From positions 343,227 to 407,226 of the forward strand of contig MU119227.1 in assembly GCA_014904845.1 (NCBI GenBank): a DNA stretch of 64,000 nucleotides, read 5' to 3'. The DNA is from Acephala macrosclerotiorum (Eukaryota > Ascomycota > Leotiomycetes > Helotiales > Mollisiaceae). Positions 49,151-59,899 of this stretch are shown piece by piece; within the stretch, counting starts at the first letter, position 1; every line of letters starts with the position of its first letter. The position numbers and the translations under genes are program-made. The notes under the pieces were generated by a model. It worked only from the letters and a program-made list of their open reading frames with translations. It did not search any database and was not told the DNA's origin.

Positions 49151-51364
49151 ATTAATTTATTCGATTTTAAAAAAACGTTTTTTTAAATAAATTATTTTTT
49201 TTATATTAATAAAAATTATTTTAATTTGAAATTTGAAATTTAAATTAATAATTATTTTTAATCGAATATAAAATAAACGTAATAAACGTAAAAATAAAAA
49301 AAAATAAAAATATATTCGCGAAATACGAATCGTATTAAATATTATTTAATCGAAAAACGAAATAAAAATATATTTATTTAATTAATAATAATATAAAAAA
49401 AAATTAATATTATATAATTTTTATTATTTATTATAATTATTAATATATTTAAAAAACTTTGAAAATTATATTTTAATTTTAATTATATTATTATAAAAAC
49501 TTTTTAAATTTATAATAATTTTAATTATTTTTTATTTAATAATAATTATTTATATACGTTATTATTATAATTTAATTTTATAATAATTTATTATTTAAAC
49601 GATTTTTTTTATATTTGAATAATTTTTTATTATATAAATATATTAATATTTTTTTATATATAATTTTATCGACGTTAATTACGATTATAAATTTATTATC
49701 GATTTTTTTAAAAATTTATAAATTTGATATAATCGTTTTATCGTTTATTTGTACGTTTAAATTTAAATCGTTAAAAACGATTTTTTGTACGAATTTATTA
49801 TTTTTTAAAAAAAATTATATTATATTTATTATAATTTTATTATTATTAAAAATATTATATATATATTTTATATAAATAATAAATCGAGTTTTACGAATAA
49901 AATTAAAATTATTATTAATAATAATAAATTTTTTTTTTTAATTAATTTTATTTATTAAAATAATAATAATAAAATATATTAATTTTATAATTAAAATTAT
50001 AAAAAAAAATACTTTTTTCTAAATTACGTTTTAATTAACGTATATTATTATATAATATAAATAATTATTCTTTTATTAATATATATATAATAATATTATT
50101 TTAATAATTTATTTTTATTTTTTAATATTAAATTTCGATTTAAAAATATATTTCTCGTAATATTTAATAATAATTTTTATAATTAAAATTTCAATTTTTT
50201 TATTTTATTAAATAATAAAACTTTTATTAATAATATATATATATATATATATTTTCGTTTTTTAAATCGTTTATAATTAATTTAAATTTAAATTTTATTA
50301 TAATTTCGTTTTTTTATTTTTTTTAAAAATATTTTCAAAAAAATAATAATAAATTAATATAAAAAACATTATAATAATTTTAAATTTTTAATAATTTGAT
50401 TTTATAAATTTATAATTTGATTCGTTTTTTTATTTTAAAAAAATTAATATATTTAAAATTTAAGTTTTTATATAATTAATTAAATATAATACGATTTTTT
50501 TATATTTCGTATTATAATATTTTATTTATACGTTTTATATATAAATAAAAATATTTTTTAAACAATTCGCGAGTTTATATATTAATTTCGATTTATAATA
50601 TAAAAAATTATAAATTTAATATAATTTTATTATTTTTTTATTAGTTTCGAAAAAAGAAATATTAATTATTAATAAAAAAATAATATTTATTCGTTTAATA
50701 AATTCGTTTATTTATAAATAAAATACTATGAAAACTTTTTTAAATATATTTATTAAATTAATAAAAATCGATTAAAAATTAAAAATTAATAATTTTATAT
50801 AATTCGTAATAATATTATTTAATATATTATATTTTAAAAATATATAAACGAATTTTTTTAATAATATATTTTTTCGAATTAATATAATTTTTATTTTTTT
50901 TATTAATTTATTAATAATAATAAATTCAATATTATAAATTAATTTTAATTCGTTTTTTTTATTTATAAAATTTATTGATTTTTTAAATAATAATAAATTG
51001 ATTATTATATTAAAAATAATCGATTTTTAAATTTAATCGAAAATTGAAATAAATATTAATTTATTAATAATTATAATTCGTTTCGATTTATTTCTTTAAT
51101 AAATAATATAAAATTTAATATAATAATTTTTTTATAATTAAATTTTTTTTATATTTATTAAAATAATTCGTAATTAAATTATTATAAAAAATTTCAATTT
51201 TTATTAAAATAATTCGCAATTAAATTATTATAATTTTTTCTTATAATTTTATATTAAAACGTTTTATTTAATAAAATTTAAATATTATTTTTAAATAAAT
51301 TTTTTTTTTTAAAATCGTTATAATTTATTTATATTGAAATTTTTTTTTGTTAATTGTTTTATTA

Positions 51365-51890
51365 AAAAATACGTATATTAATAATATTAATTTAAAATTA
51401 AATATTTAAATATTTGAAATTTATAATTTATAGTATTTATTTAATTTATTATAAAAATTCCAAATAAATTTATCGAACGCGTATTAAAATATTAAATTAT
51501 AAAATTAAAAATTATAAGAATTTTAATATTTTTTATTAAAAAATTAATAATTACGTTTTATTCGATTAATTATTAAAAATATCGAAAAAATAAATAAAAA
51601 TAAAAATTGAAAATATTAATATTATTTGAAATTTAATCGTAGAATCGATCGATTTAAACAAAGTTTACGCGCGTAAAAACATCGATCTAATATACAAATA
51701 ATTGTATTACTCGATATTAAAAATTTAAATTTAAATATTTAAAAATTAAACGGTTTAATTAATTAAATGTAATTATATAAAAATCGCGCGTAATCGTTTA
51801 TAATCGTTCGAAAATCGAGAATTTTAATATTTTTATTAATCGAATTTATTTATTAATCGATTATTAATTAAACGTTAAAATTTTAAATAT
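51365..51890 (-). repeat. LTR-like repeat, copy 2 (inverted)
   Basis: Reverse complement of the units at 46790 and 53330. It contains CGATCGATTTAAACAAAGTT followed by TACGCGCGTAAAAACATCGA and, later, AAATCGCGCGTAATCG. Its ends are less well defined than those of copies 1 and 3. Confidence 0.55.
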
Positions 51891-53329
51891 ATAATTTTTT
51901 TTTAATATAAATAATATAATTTTTTTTAATTATTAATTCGAATTATATAAAATTATTTAATTTAATATTATTTATATTAATAAATATAATATTAAATTTT
52001 ATTATAAAATAATTTAATTTTTTTAATAATTTTTTTCGAATTATTATAATAATTAAATATAAAATATCGTTTTTTTTTATTAAAAATTATTAAAAAATTT
52101 AAATTATTATATTTCGAAAAATTATTAATCGAATTTTTTTAATTTTATTCGATAAATAATTTCGAAATCGATTTTTAAAAATATTATAATTTATTATATT
52201 TAATATCGTATTAATATTTTTATTATTATAAAAGATTTAAAATTATTATAATTCGAAATAATAATTATTATATATTTGATTTTTTTTAAATAATATTTTT
52301 AATATTTAACGAATTTAATAATTATAAATTTTTTTAAAATAAAAATAAAATAATTAATTTTTATAAATATAAATTTTTAAAAATAAAATATAATAAAATA
52401 AAAATACGTATATTTTTATTTTTATAAAATAATATTTATTATAATTTTTATAAAAACGTCGTATTTTAATTATATTTTTAAAATTGAATTTTAATAAAAT
52501 TTTTTTAAAATTTTTTAAACGATTTTATTACGACGTCGATTTATTTAAAAAAAAAAAAATTTAATAATAAAATTATCGATAATATTATTTTATTATATTT
52601 ATATATAAATTTTTAATAAAAATTATAAAAATTTAAAAATCGAAAATTCTTTCAAATTTCGATAAATATAAATTAAATAATAATAATAATTATATAACGT
52701 TAATTTATTTTAATATTTGTAAACGATATAATAAAATCGAGAAATTCGATTTTATTAATATCGAATTCGTATTTTTCGAGTTATTTTAATATTTAATTAA
52801 TATATATATTATATTTTTTTTACGTTTTTAAATAAATTAAAATATCGTTAAAATATATAATAATAAATTTATCGACAAATTTTTTTAAATATTAATTTAT
52901 ATATATTTAAAAAATCGTTAAAACGTTATAAAAATTAAATAAAATAATTATTTATTCGTATTAAATAATATACGTTACGTAAATCGAATTTTGTAAATAT
53001 TTAAATTTTTTTTAAACGATTTAAAATTTTAAAAATTAATAAAATCGTATAATAATTAGTAATCGTTATATTATTAATATTACGATAATTTATATAAAAA
53101 CGTAAAATATTATTTTTTTTTAAAATAAAAAATATTAATATTATTATAAGTAATTTTAATCGTTTAATAAATTTCAATTTTAATATTTTATCGATATATT
53201 TTTAAAAAATTTGCAATTTTTATTTTAATAAATTATAAATTAATTTTTAAAGTAATTTAATATTTAATTTTAATAAAATTTTATAATTTAATTTTATATT
53301 AAAATTTTTTTTTATATATTAATTAACTA

Positions 53330-53992
53330 TTAATAATATTAACAGTTTATTAATAGTATATATTACGTAATAATTGTATATTTAAAATTTTAACGCTTAA
53401 TTAAAAAAGTCGATTATTAATTGGCAATTAATTAGTAAATAGATCTCGACCTATGAAAATATTAAAACTCTCGATTCTCGGCGATTGCAAACGATTGCGC
53501 GCGATCTTTATATAGTCACATTTAATCAATTGAATCGCTCAATCTCTAAGTGTCTCAATTTAAGCTCTCAATATCGAGCAATGCAATTACTCGTATATTA
53601 GATCGATGTTTTTACGCGCGTAAACTTTGCTTGAATCGATCGATTTTACGATCAGATTTTAAATAACGTTAATATTTTCAATTTTTATTTTTATTTAATA
53701 TTTCGATATTTTTAATAATTAGTCGAATAAAGAGCGGCCGCTAGTTTGCATATAAGTTTTAACGAAGAATATTAAAATTCAATAATTTTTAATTTTATAA
53801 TTTAATATTTTAATACGTATTTAATAAATTTATTTAAATTTTTTATAATAAATTAAATAAATATTATAAATTTTAAATTTTAAATATTTAAATATTTAAT
53901 TTTAAATTAATATTATTAATATTAAATTAAAATAATTAATAATATTAATAATCGATTAAATTATTATTAATTCGCTAATAATATTATTAATA
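53330..53992 (+). repeat. LTR-like repeat, copy 3 (least mutated)
   Basis: The best-preserved copy: CTCGATTCTCGGCGATTGCA, then GATTGCGCGCGATC, TTTACGCGCGTAAACTTTGC and, unusually for the island, a GCGGCCGC site near 53734. It ends ATTAATTCGCTAATAATATT. Copies 1 and 3 are in direct orientation about 6.5 kb apart, the spacing expected of the two LTRs of a retrotransposon, though no polyprotein can be read. Confidence 0.6.
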
Positions 53993-56399
53993 TACGTATT
54001 TTTCAATAAAACGATAAATAAAAAATATAATAATAATTTTTATATTATTTTTTTTATTAAGATTTTTTATTTTTTTATTATATTTTTTAATAATAATATT
54101 TTTTTAATTATTGAATTTTCGATATTTTTTAAAATAAAATTTAAAATATTAAATAAATCGAAATATAATATATTTTTAAAATTATAATTTATTAATTTTT
54201 TAAATTTTTTTCTTTTATTTTAAATAAATATAATATTTTTATATTAAATTTTTTTTTTTTTTAATAAAATATTCAATTTATTAATCGATTTTAAAATTAT
54301 ATTTTTTAATTAAAAATTTTTAAAAATAATATTTATTATTATTAAATTTATAATTTAAAATATAATATTTATTTTTATTTATAAATAATCGATTTTTATA
54401 AAAAAAAATATTAATATTAATATCGAAATTAATATTTTACTTTGAACGTTTATTATTATTAACAAATATTCGTTTTTAATTTTATTTTTAATATATAAAA
54501 TTAAATTATTATTAATAAAATTTATAATTATTATATAATTAATTATAATAATTAAATTAAAATTATATTCGTTTTTATTTTACGTTTTTAATTATATTAT
54601 ATAAAAAATTGAATTTATTTTAATAAAATTAAAAATATTATTTATTTATAATTCGAAATTTAATCGTATTAAAAATTAATTTTAAATTTCAAAAATTTTC
54701 GAATTTATATTATTAAATTTTATTTCGATTAATTATTTAAATTTTATAATAATTATAATATTTTATTTTAAATTAAAATATAACGAATTTATATTAATAA
54801 TAATATTATTAAATTTTTTTTTAATAAATTTATTATTTTTATTAATTAAAAAAAATATCGTTTTTTAAAAATATTAATTTGTAAAATATTTAAATATAAT
54901 AATTAATTTTTTTTATTTCTCGTAAAATCGTTAAAAAACTTTTAAAATTATTATAATATTATATTTAAATTCGTTATTAAATTATTAAATTTAACGATTT
55001 TTTTATTCGATTACAAATATTAAATATTTTATATAAAGCGTAAATCGAAAAATCTAATCGTAATACGTATAAAAAATTTTATAATACGAATTACTTTTTT
55101 TAATTTAATATAAATTTATAGTAAATAATTATTAAAAATAATATATATTTACTCGAAAATAAATTTTATTAATTTTAATTAATAATTTAATTAAATTACT
55201 TTTTTTTTTTTGAAATTTTATAAAATATTTTATAAATATAATTCGAAATAATTAATAAAATTTTAAATTAATTAATTATTAAATATTTTATATCGATTTA
55301 TTGTAATATTCGTTTTTATAAATATTATTCGCGAATTATATTTTATAAATAATTAATTTTTAAAAAACGATTAATTATTAAATTTTATTATTTTTATTTA
55401 ATTATTATTTAAATGAATTATTATAATTTATTATTTTATTATTAAAAAAATATAATTTCGCGCGAATATTATTTGTAATTAATTATTTATAATATTTTTT
55501 ATAAAAAAAAAAAATTTAATTTTAAAATAATTTTAAATATTAAATATAAAAATATTTATAATCGAAATATTTTAAATTTTTATAAATAATAAAAAGTTTT
55601 TTAAATTAAAAAAAATTATTTATTTGTATTTAAAAATAATTTTATTATTCGAATATTAAATATTAATTATTTAAAATTTTTTATTTATACTCGTTTTAAA
55701 ACTTTAAAATAAAATTTTAAATCGATATTTTTTTTTCGTAAATTTTATAATTCGAAATATTATTATAATTAATTATTTTATTTTTTTATATTTTATATTT
55801 TTTTTTATTATTATCGAATAATTCGTTAAAATTTAATAAAAATTTATAAACGAAAAAAATAATTTAAATAATAAAATGAATTTTTTAAATAATTAAAACG
55901 ATTAAATAAATAAATATATATTTTTTTTTTTCGATAATAATTTTCAATTTTAAAATTATTTAAAAAAGTAATTATTTTGTAAATCGTTTAAAAAAAATTT
56001 ATTTTTATTATATTCGTTTTAAAAAAACATTTTTTAAATATAAATAATATTCGTAATATATATTATATTAATTTAATTATTATTTAATATATTTAAATTT
56101 AAATTTTTTATATTTTTTTATATTTTTTTATTTTATTTAAAAAATTTCGATTTTTTTTTTCGAATTATATCGAATGTAATTTTTTATTTAATCGATATTT
56201 AATACGATTTATTATATTTTATTAATAAATTATAATTAAATCGAAAAAACTTTAAAATTTATAAAATATTAAATAAAATCGAATTTATCGAATATAATTA
56301 ATTATAATAAACGTAATATATTTTCAATTTAAATTATTAAAAAATAAATATTTATTTATTATATTAATTTAAATTTTTTTTTTTAAATTATAATAAATT

Positions 56400-56545
56400 T
56401 ATTAAAAAAAAAAAATTAAAAAACAAATTAATCGAATTATATTTACTAAAATTTAAAAAAAGAAATTAAATCGAGCGATTATTTAATTTTTATAATTCGA
56501 TTAATATCGAATTAAAACGAATTAAAAATAAATTATATTTATTTT
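56400..56545. repeat. direct repeat, right copy, inside the element
   Basis: Right-hand partner of 46205-46345, ending about 100 bp inside the right inverted repeat. Confidence 0.5.
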
Positions 56546-56640
56546 ATTTGTATTTTTAATAAAAAAATTTAATTATTTTTTTAATTTTTCGATTTTTTAA
56601 TTTTTTCAATTTTTCGATTTTTTTCGATTTTTCGATTTTT

Positions 56641-56676
56641 CGAAAGTTGCATACCTCGACCACATGAAGTGCCGTA
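56641..56676. repeat. right terminal inverted repeat
   Basis: Reverse complement of 45119-45154 with three differences (one G/A in the TGCAAC-proximal part and two adjacent changes near GGCAC). The transition from AT-only DNA to normal composition is exactly at its inner edge. Confidence 0.82.
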
Positions 56677-56682
56677 ACCAAG
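56677..56682. repeat. target-site duplication, right copy (ACCAAG)
   Basis: Matches ACCAAA at 45113-45118. On the minus strand it reads CTTGGT, the Leu-Gly codons of the host reductase gene. Confidence 0.7.
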
Positions 56683-56922
56683 TCCGTCTTGGGTGGCCAG
56701 AACAGTCGCATGCGGTCCCAGCCTGTCCCGGACCTCAGCAAAAGCACCAGCAGCCCACGCCGATCTGATCGTAGAGATCAAGTTTAAAATAGCACGCGGC
56801 TTAATGGAAGGAGGAGGTTCCGCAGTAACTGCAGAAACTTGCGCTTTCACACTCTGTACTTTCGGAATCGACCTGGTTCCATCGAACGTGCTACTTATCT
56901 TTCGAAGCAATGAATGATTCAA
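56677..56922 (-). pseudogene. 5' part of the ketopantoate-reductase-type gene split by the element
   Basis: Minus-strand frame of about 80 residues ending at the element: KPRAILNLISTIRSAWAAG, then FAEVRDRLGPHATVLATQDG and Leu-Gly. This is the segment before and at the QNGxG motif of PanE/ApbA reductases. The next residues of the family (Val-x-Glu-Glu-Leu) are found 11.56 kb away at 45.1 kb. No Rossmann-fold GxGxxG segment is found further upstream, so the gene's start was already missing or is too decayed to see. Confidence 0.7.
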
Positions 56923-57244
56923 GAAGAGCGTAGTTGGTTGGCACGTTCATGTGTGGTTTGTGTGCCACCGAAGATAGAGGCTTGAGTCTGACGAATTAAG
57001 CAAGGAATCCAGAGTTTTTTCGCGACCTTTATACACTAAAGATAAGTTAAGCACTTACTCCGTTCCGGATATCCAGGGAATTATTATATATGCAATTATG
57101 CGCCCGTGACTTCTAGTGCCATTTAGTATGTAACCCCTCTAAATACGACGATTTGCTTAACTTGCTCTCGTAGATCCAGAGATTTCCTTCAAGGGAGCCT
57201 ACTTCAAATATTTCATCGCGAGAAATAACGACCTTTGCTATATT
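56923..57244. other. spacer, no gene seen
   Basis: About 320 bp between the split reductase fragment and the GRF-finger relic. No credible N-terminal reductase sequence was found here. Confidence 0.5.
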
Positions 57245-58227
57245 ATGTCTGCATAAACATACCAAGGAAGCGGCCTTGGGCCTGGGCATTTTACAGCGGG
57301 GAAATGGTACTGCGAGTGTAACGAGCCAGCGAGGTGCCCTACAAGAAAAGAAAATAGTCCCAACAAAGGCAGGAAGTGTAAGCTGCCCATCTTCTGCTAT
57401 CTCACCTAGTAAAGCTAACTCGAACATGCAGTCTGGATCTGTCACAAGCCCAAGGGTGAAAAGCAGTGCACATTATTCCTCTGGGTAGACCACGAAGCTG
57501 CAGCGAAAGAGTGATTGGAAACTTCGAAGCTTCCGCCAGCCCCTCAAACCCCGACAATGACAGGCGCCATCTGCAATGAGCCATATCTACTTACCGTTTC
57601 AGGCTCGAGAGAACACCATTCTTTGCTGCAACCACCCGAGACTCCGGTCACAAAGGCGAAGAGGAAAAGGGAGCCAAGAGAGGCCAAACATCACGACAAT
57701 CAAGGCGGTTATTGCAACCAGAATCTCGATGGTAATAGAGGTTCTATTCAATCCACAACAGTAACAGACGACCCATTCACGCAATCGCGACAACCTTCGG
57801 AATATGCGACAAAAGCTGCCAAAACGTCTACTCTTTCTACACCAGGGCAACGCTTCACCGAGAGGTTGAAGAGCCAGACAATATCATTGCCAACTCCTAC
57901 TCACGAGATCATATCTCTGCGGGCAATATAACGGCTTGTCAACCGCAGCTACTTCAATCGCTCAATATGTCGCCCACGCCGGGTCGGTTCAACAATAGAA
58001 CTAGTCTGAGCCACGAGGAAGATTCAGACCTTACTACAATTGTTCTGGAGTTGATCCGCTCTGACAATATTAATCTCCGCTCTTCTACCGAAATACAGCT
58101 ACGCCATGAGATCAACTTGAGCTTAGCTGTAAGTGAGACTAGACTACGAAGACACGAAGAGACGATCACCGAACTCCGTACGAGGCTGGATGAGATGGAG
58201 ACAACGGTTCTACACTCGACAACGTAA
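57245..58227 (+). pseudogene. broken GRF-type zinc-finger protein gene
   Basis: An ATG at 57245 is followed at once by TAA (57254-57256). The same frame then reads GPGHFTAGKWYCECNEPARC and RKENSPNKGRK; a 54-nt intron (57378..57431) splices to FWICHKPKGEKQCTLFLWVD and HEAAAKE. These are the Cys and Gly-Arg-x-Phe features of a zf-GRF finger. A TGA at 57512 stands where the family has Trp; the frame continues (TKAAKTSTLSTPGQRF) and then shifts near 57850-57930 into MSPTPGRFNNR and a C-terminal coiled coil (RHEETITELRTRLDEMETTV). Three lesions indicate a dead gene. Intact relatives are a common multi-copy family of filamentous ascomycetes. The first TAA fits CAA-to-TAA. Confidence 0.75.
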
Positions 58228-58603
58228 GATGTGAATGGCAGTGGTGCGGTCAAGTGATTCGGGGCCAAGGGATCCGTGGCCAAGGGTTTGGGTTTATAGG
58301 GGGAGTATGAACTGGATCAATCATTATAGTGGAAGAATGAGGGTGGCGGCAGAGAAACTGGAACGACATAGCAAGAATTCTCAGCGTGTTAATCGCACTT
58401 TGTATTAATCTTCTCGTGTCTGCTGGAGAAACTATTTCCATTGCCTCTGATGACGCACACCTGAGGCTTCAACAGCGAACCTTCATGATGCGACTATTGC
58501 AATTCTCTCCTTTTCAGCCACTTTACCTCGCCATCCTTCACTATAACCCCCCTGATGTCACGGAATCAGTAACTTATAGAATGTTCGATAGGATCTTTGA
58601 CAC
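58228..58603. other. convergent spacer
   Basis: About 375 bp between the GRF-finger relic and the 3' end of the coiled-coil gene. Nothing recognised. Confidence 0.5.
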
Positions 58604-59899
58604 TCACATTTTCCCACTCTTTTTGCGTACCATGGCCAGATCGATCTGGCTTGGCCTTGCCTGCAATCTACGCACTTCTCCATTCTGTCGGTGGGTCGGC
58701 AAACTGCTCCTCTGCAGATGTTCTGAGAGTGCCCGGAAGTGGTCAAGGTCAGTTTCAGATTCGGCATACGCAACATAGAGCACGTAGATCCCCTCTTCCA
58801 ATTCTTCTATCTGCGCTCTCCTCCTATCGTTATCGCTACGGAGGCTCCCAATCTCCTCGTCCCGAAGGTCATGGTCTAGACTTGATCGGTCGAGAATGAC
58901 GTTTAGCACACCGTGCATTTGATTGATTTGATCTTCCAGAGTCTCGACTGTGTCTTGGAGCGAGGTTTTGTCGTGTTCGTACTGCCGGCATTTCAACTCC
59001 AGTGCGGTCTTGTCCGTTTCCACCTGCTGAACTTGCTTTTCCAGTGAGGTTTTCTCTTTTCCGATTCGCTTAGTTTCTGTTTGTAGCTCGTCAATTCGTT
59101 CCTCCAGTCCTTGGACTTCCTGATGATGCTGTTCTGTCAAGCTCGTCGCATCTGCTTTGGCTTTCTCAAGACTCTCAGTCAGAACACGATTCGTCGTCTC
59201 GAGCTTATATACTTTGTGCGATAGCTCGTTGTTCTTCGTCTCTGCTTCATTCCTATGTTCAGTCACTTCCCTTCCTCTGGTATTCAGCCTTTCGTTTTCA
59301 TCCTTCTGTTTTTGGAAACGCTGCTTAAACTCAGTCATTTCTCCCTGGAGCGCCTCTTTGTCTCTTCTCACGTCTTCCATCTTCTGTTCCAGCTGGGCCA
59401 TGTTCTCCTGCAACATCTTGTTTTCCTCTCTCAGAAGTCGAGCTTCAGAGTCGCCAGCGGCCGCTCCCGGTGGGTTTAATGAACCTAGTTCTTGGCCCAC
59501 TAGCATGTAGCCATCAACGAGTCTCATATCACCAGCCACCCACAATACAACTTTTCCATCCTCCGTTTTGGCGGTTAGGTTCTTCCAATACGATCCTGGG
59601 CGGTTCCAAGTAGGCTCGAAGTCCAAGTCGGAGACACCAGAGTCAATACCATCATTGTCAAGAATTGGCCCCGCCGATGCCCCCGCGGTGGTTGATGCCC
59701 CATGGAAGTTGGTTCTCAGACTCTGGAATCTAGTCGGAGGAACCTGGCTCGCTGCCTTGGTTCGAGTAGTGTTCGTCATGACGTAGCGTCGGCGTCGTCC
59801 ATAGCGCTCGGGGGGGAATACAATATGACTCTCTTGTTCAATGGCGGGTTTCTTCCCTTTCTGGTCCACGGGCTGGACTGAGCGTCCAGTGACGGCCAT
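58604..59899 (-). CDS. long coiled-coil protein of unknown function
   Basis: Single exon, 431 residues. Residues 1-150 are basic to neutral and include a possible small folded region (EPTWNRPGSYWKNLTAKTED, then KVVLWVAGDMRLVDGYMLVG). Residues about 155-370 form one long heptad-rich coiled coil (REENKMLQENMAQLEQKMED; LEERIDELQTETKRIGKEKT). A shorter helical stretch and a basic tail (AMVRKKSGKM) end the protein. The frame is intact and of normal composition although it lies between a pseudogene and an AT-rich island. I do not recognise a family; long coiled coils alone do not indicate function. Confidence 0.68.
   Translation of the reverse strand: MAVTGRSVQPVDQKGKKPAIEQESHIVFPPERYGRRRRYVMTNTTRTKAASQVPPTRFQSLRTNFHGASTTAGASAGPILDNDGIDSGVSDLDFEPTWNRPGSYWKNLTAKTEDGKVVLWVAGDMRLVDGYMLVGQELGSLNPPGAAAGDSEARLLREENKMLQENMAQLEQKMEDVRRDKEALQGEMTEFKQRFQKQKDENERLNTRGREVTEHRNEAETKNNELSHKVYKLETTNRVLTESLEKAKADATSLTEQHHQEVQGLEERIDELQTETKRIGKEKTSLEKQVQQVETDKTALELKCRQYEHDKTSLQDTVETLEDQINQMHGVLNVILDRSSLDHDLRDEEIGSLRSDNDRRRAQIEELEEGIYVLYVAYAESETDLDHFRALSEHLQRSSLPTHRQNGEVRRLQARPSQIDLAMVRKKSGKM

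Larger units (their letters stand above)
45119..56676. mobile_element. RIP-mutated transposon, 11,558 bp, with 36-bp terminal inverted repeats
   Basis: The ends are GC-normal inverted repeats: 45119-45154 begins TACGGCAC and contains CATGTGGTCGAGGT and TGCAACTTTCG; 56641-56676 is its reverse complement with three mismatches. Everything between is almost pure A/T with no plausible protein frame, so the original genes have been erased. The flanks carry a 6-bp direct repeat (ACCAAA/ACCAAG). The host gene's frame resumes across the insertion. Inverted repeats with a short target duplication indicate a cut-and-paste-type DNA transposon or a similar large inverted-repeat element. The superfamily cannot be assigned because no transposase survives; a 5-6-bp duplication is seen in only a few classes. 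Older repeats (LTR-like units, a dispersed 600-bp repeat) lie inside. Confidence 0.83.

Noticed and set aside
49615..49875. 86-codon frame inside the AT-rich island
   Set aside because: Composed almost only of Ile, Leu, Phe, Tyr, Asn and Lys as dictated by A/T content; expected by chance.
45119..56676. Island as a centromere or mitochondrial insertion
   Set aside because: Bounded inverted repeats with a target duplication inside a gene, and no mitochondrial genes or tRNAs readable.
45119..56676. Island as a Starship-type or Polinton-type giant element
   Set aside because: No tyrosine recombinase, polymerase or capsid frame is readable and the inverted repeats are only 36 bp; a 6-bp duplication alone does not assign a class.
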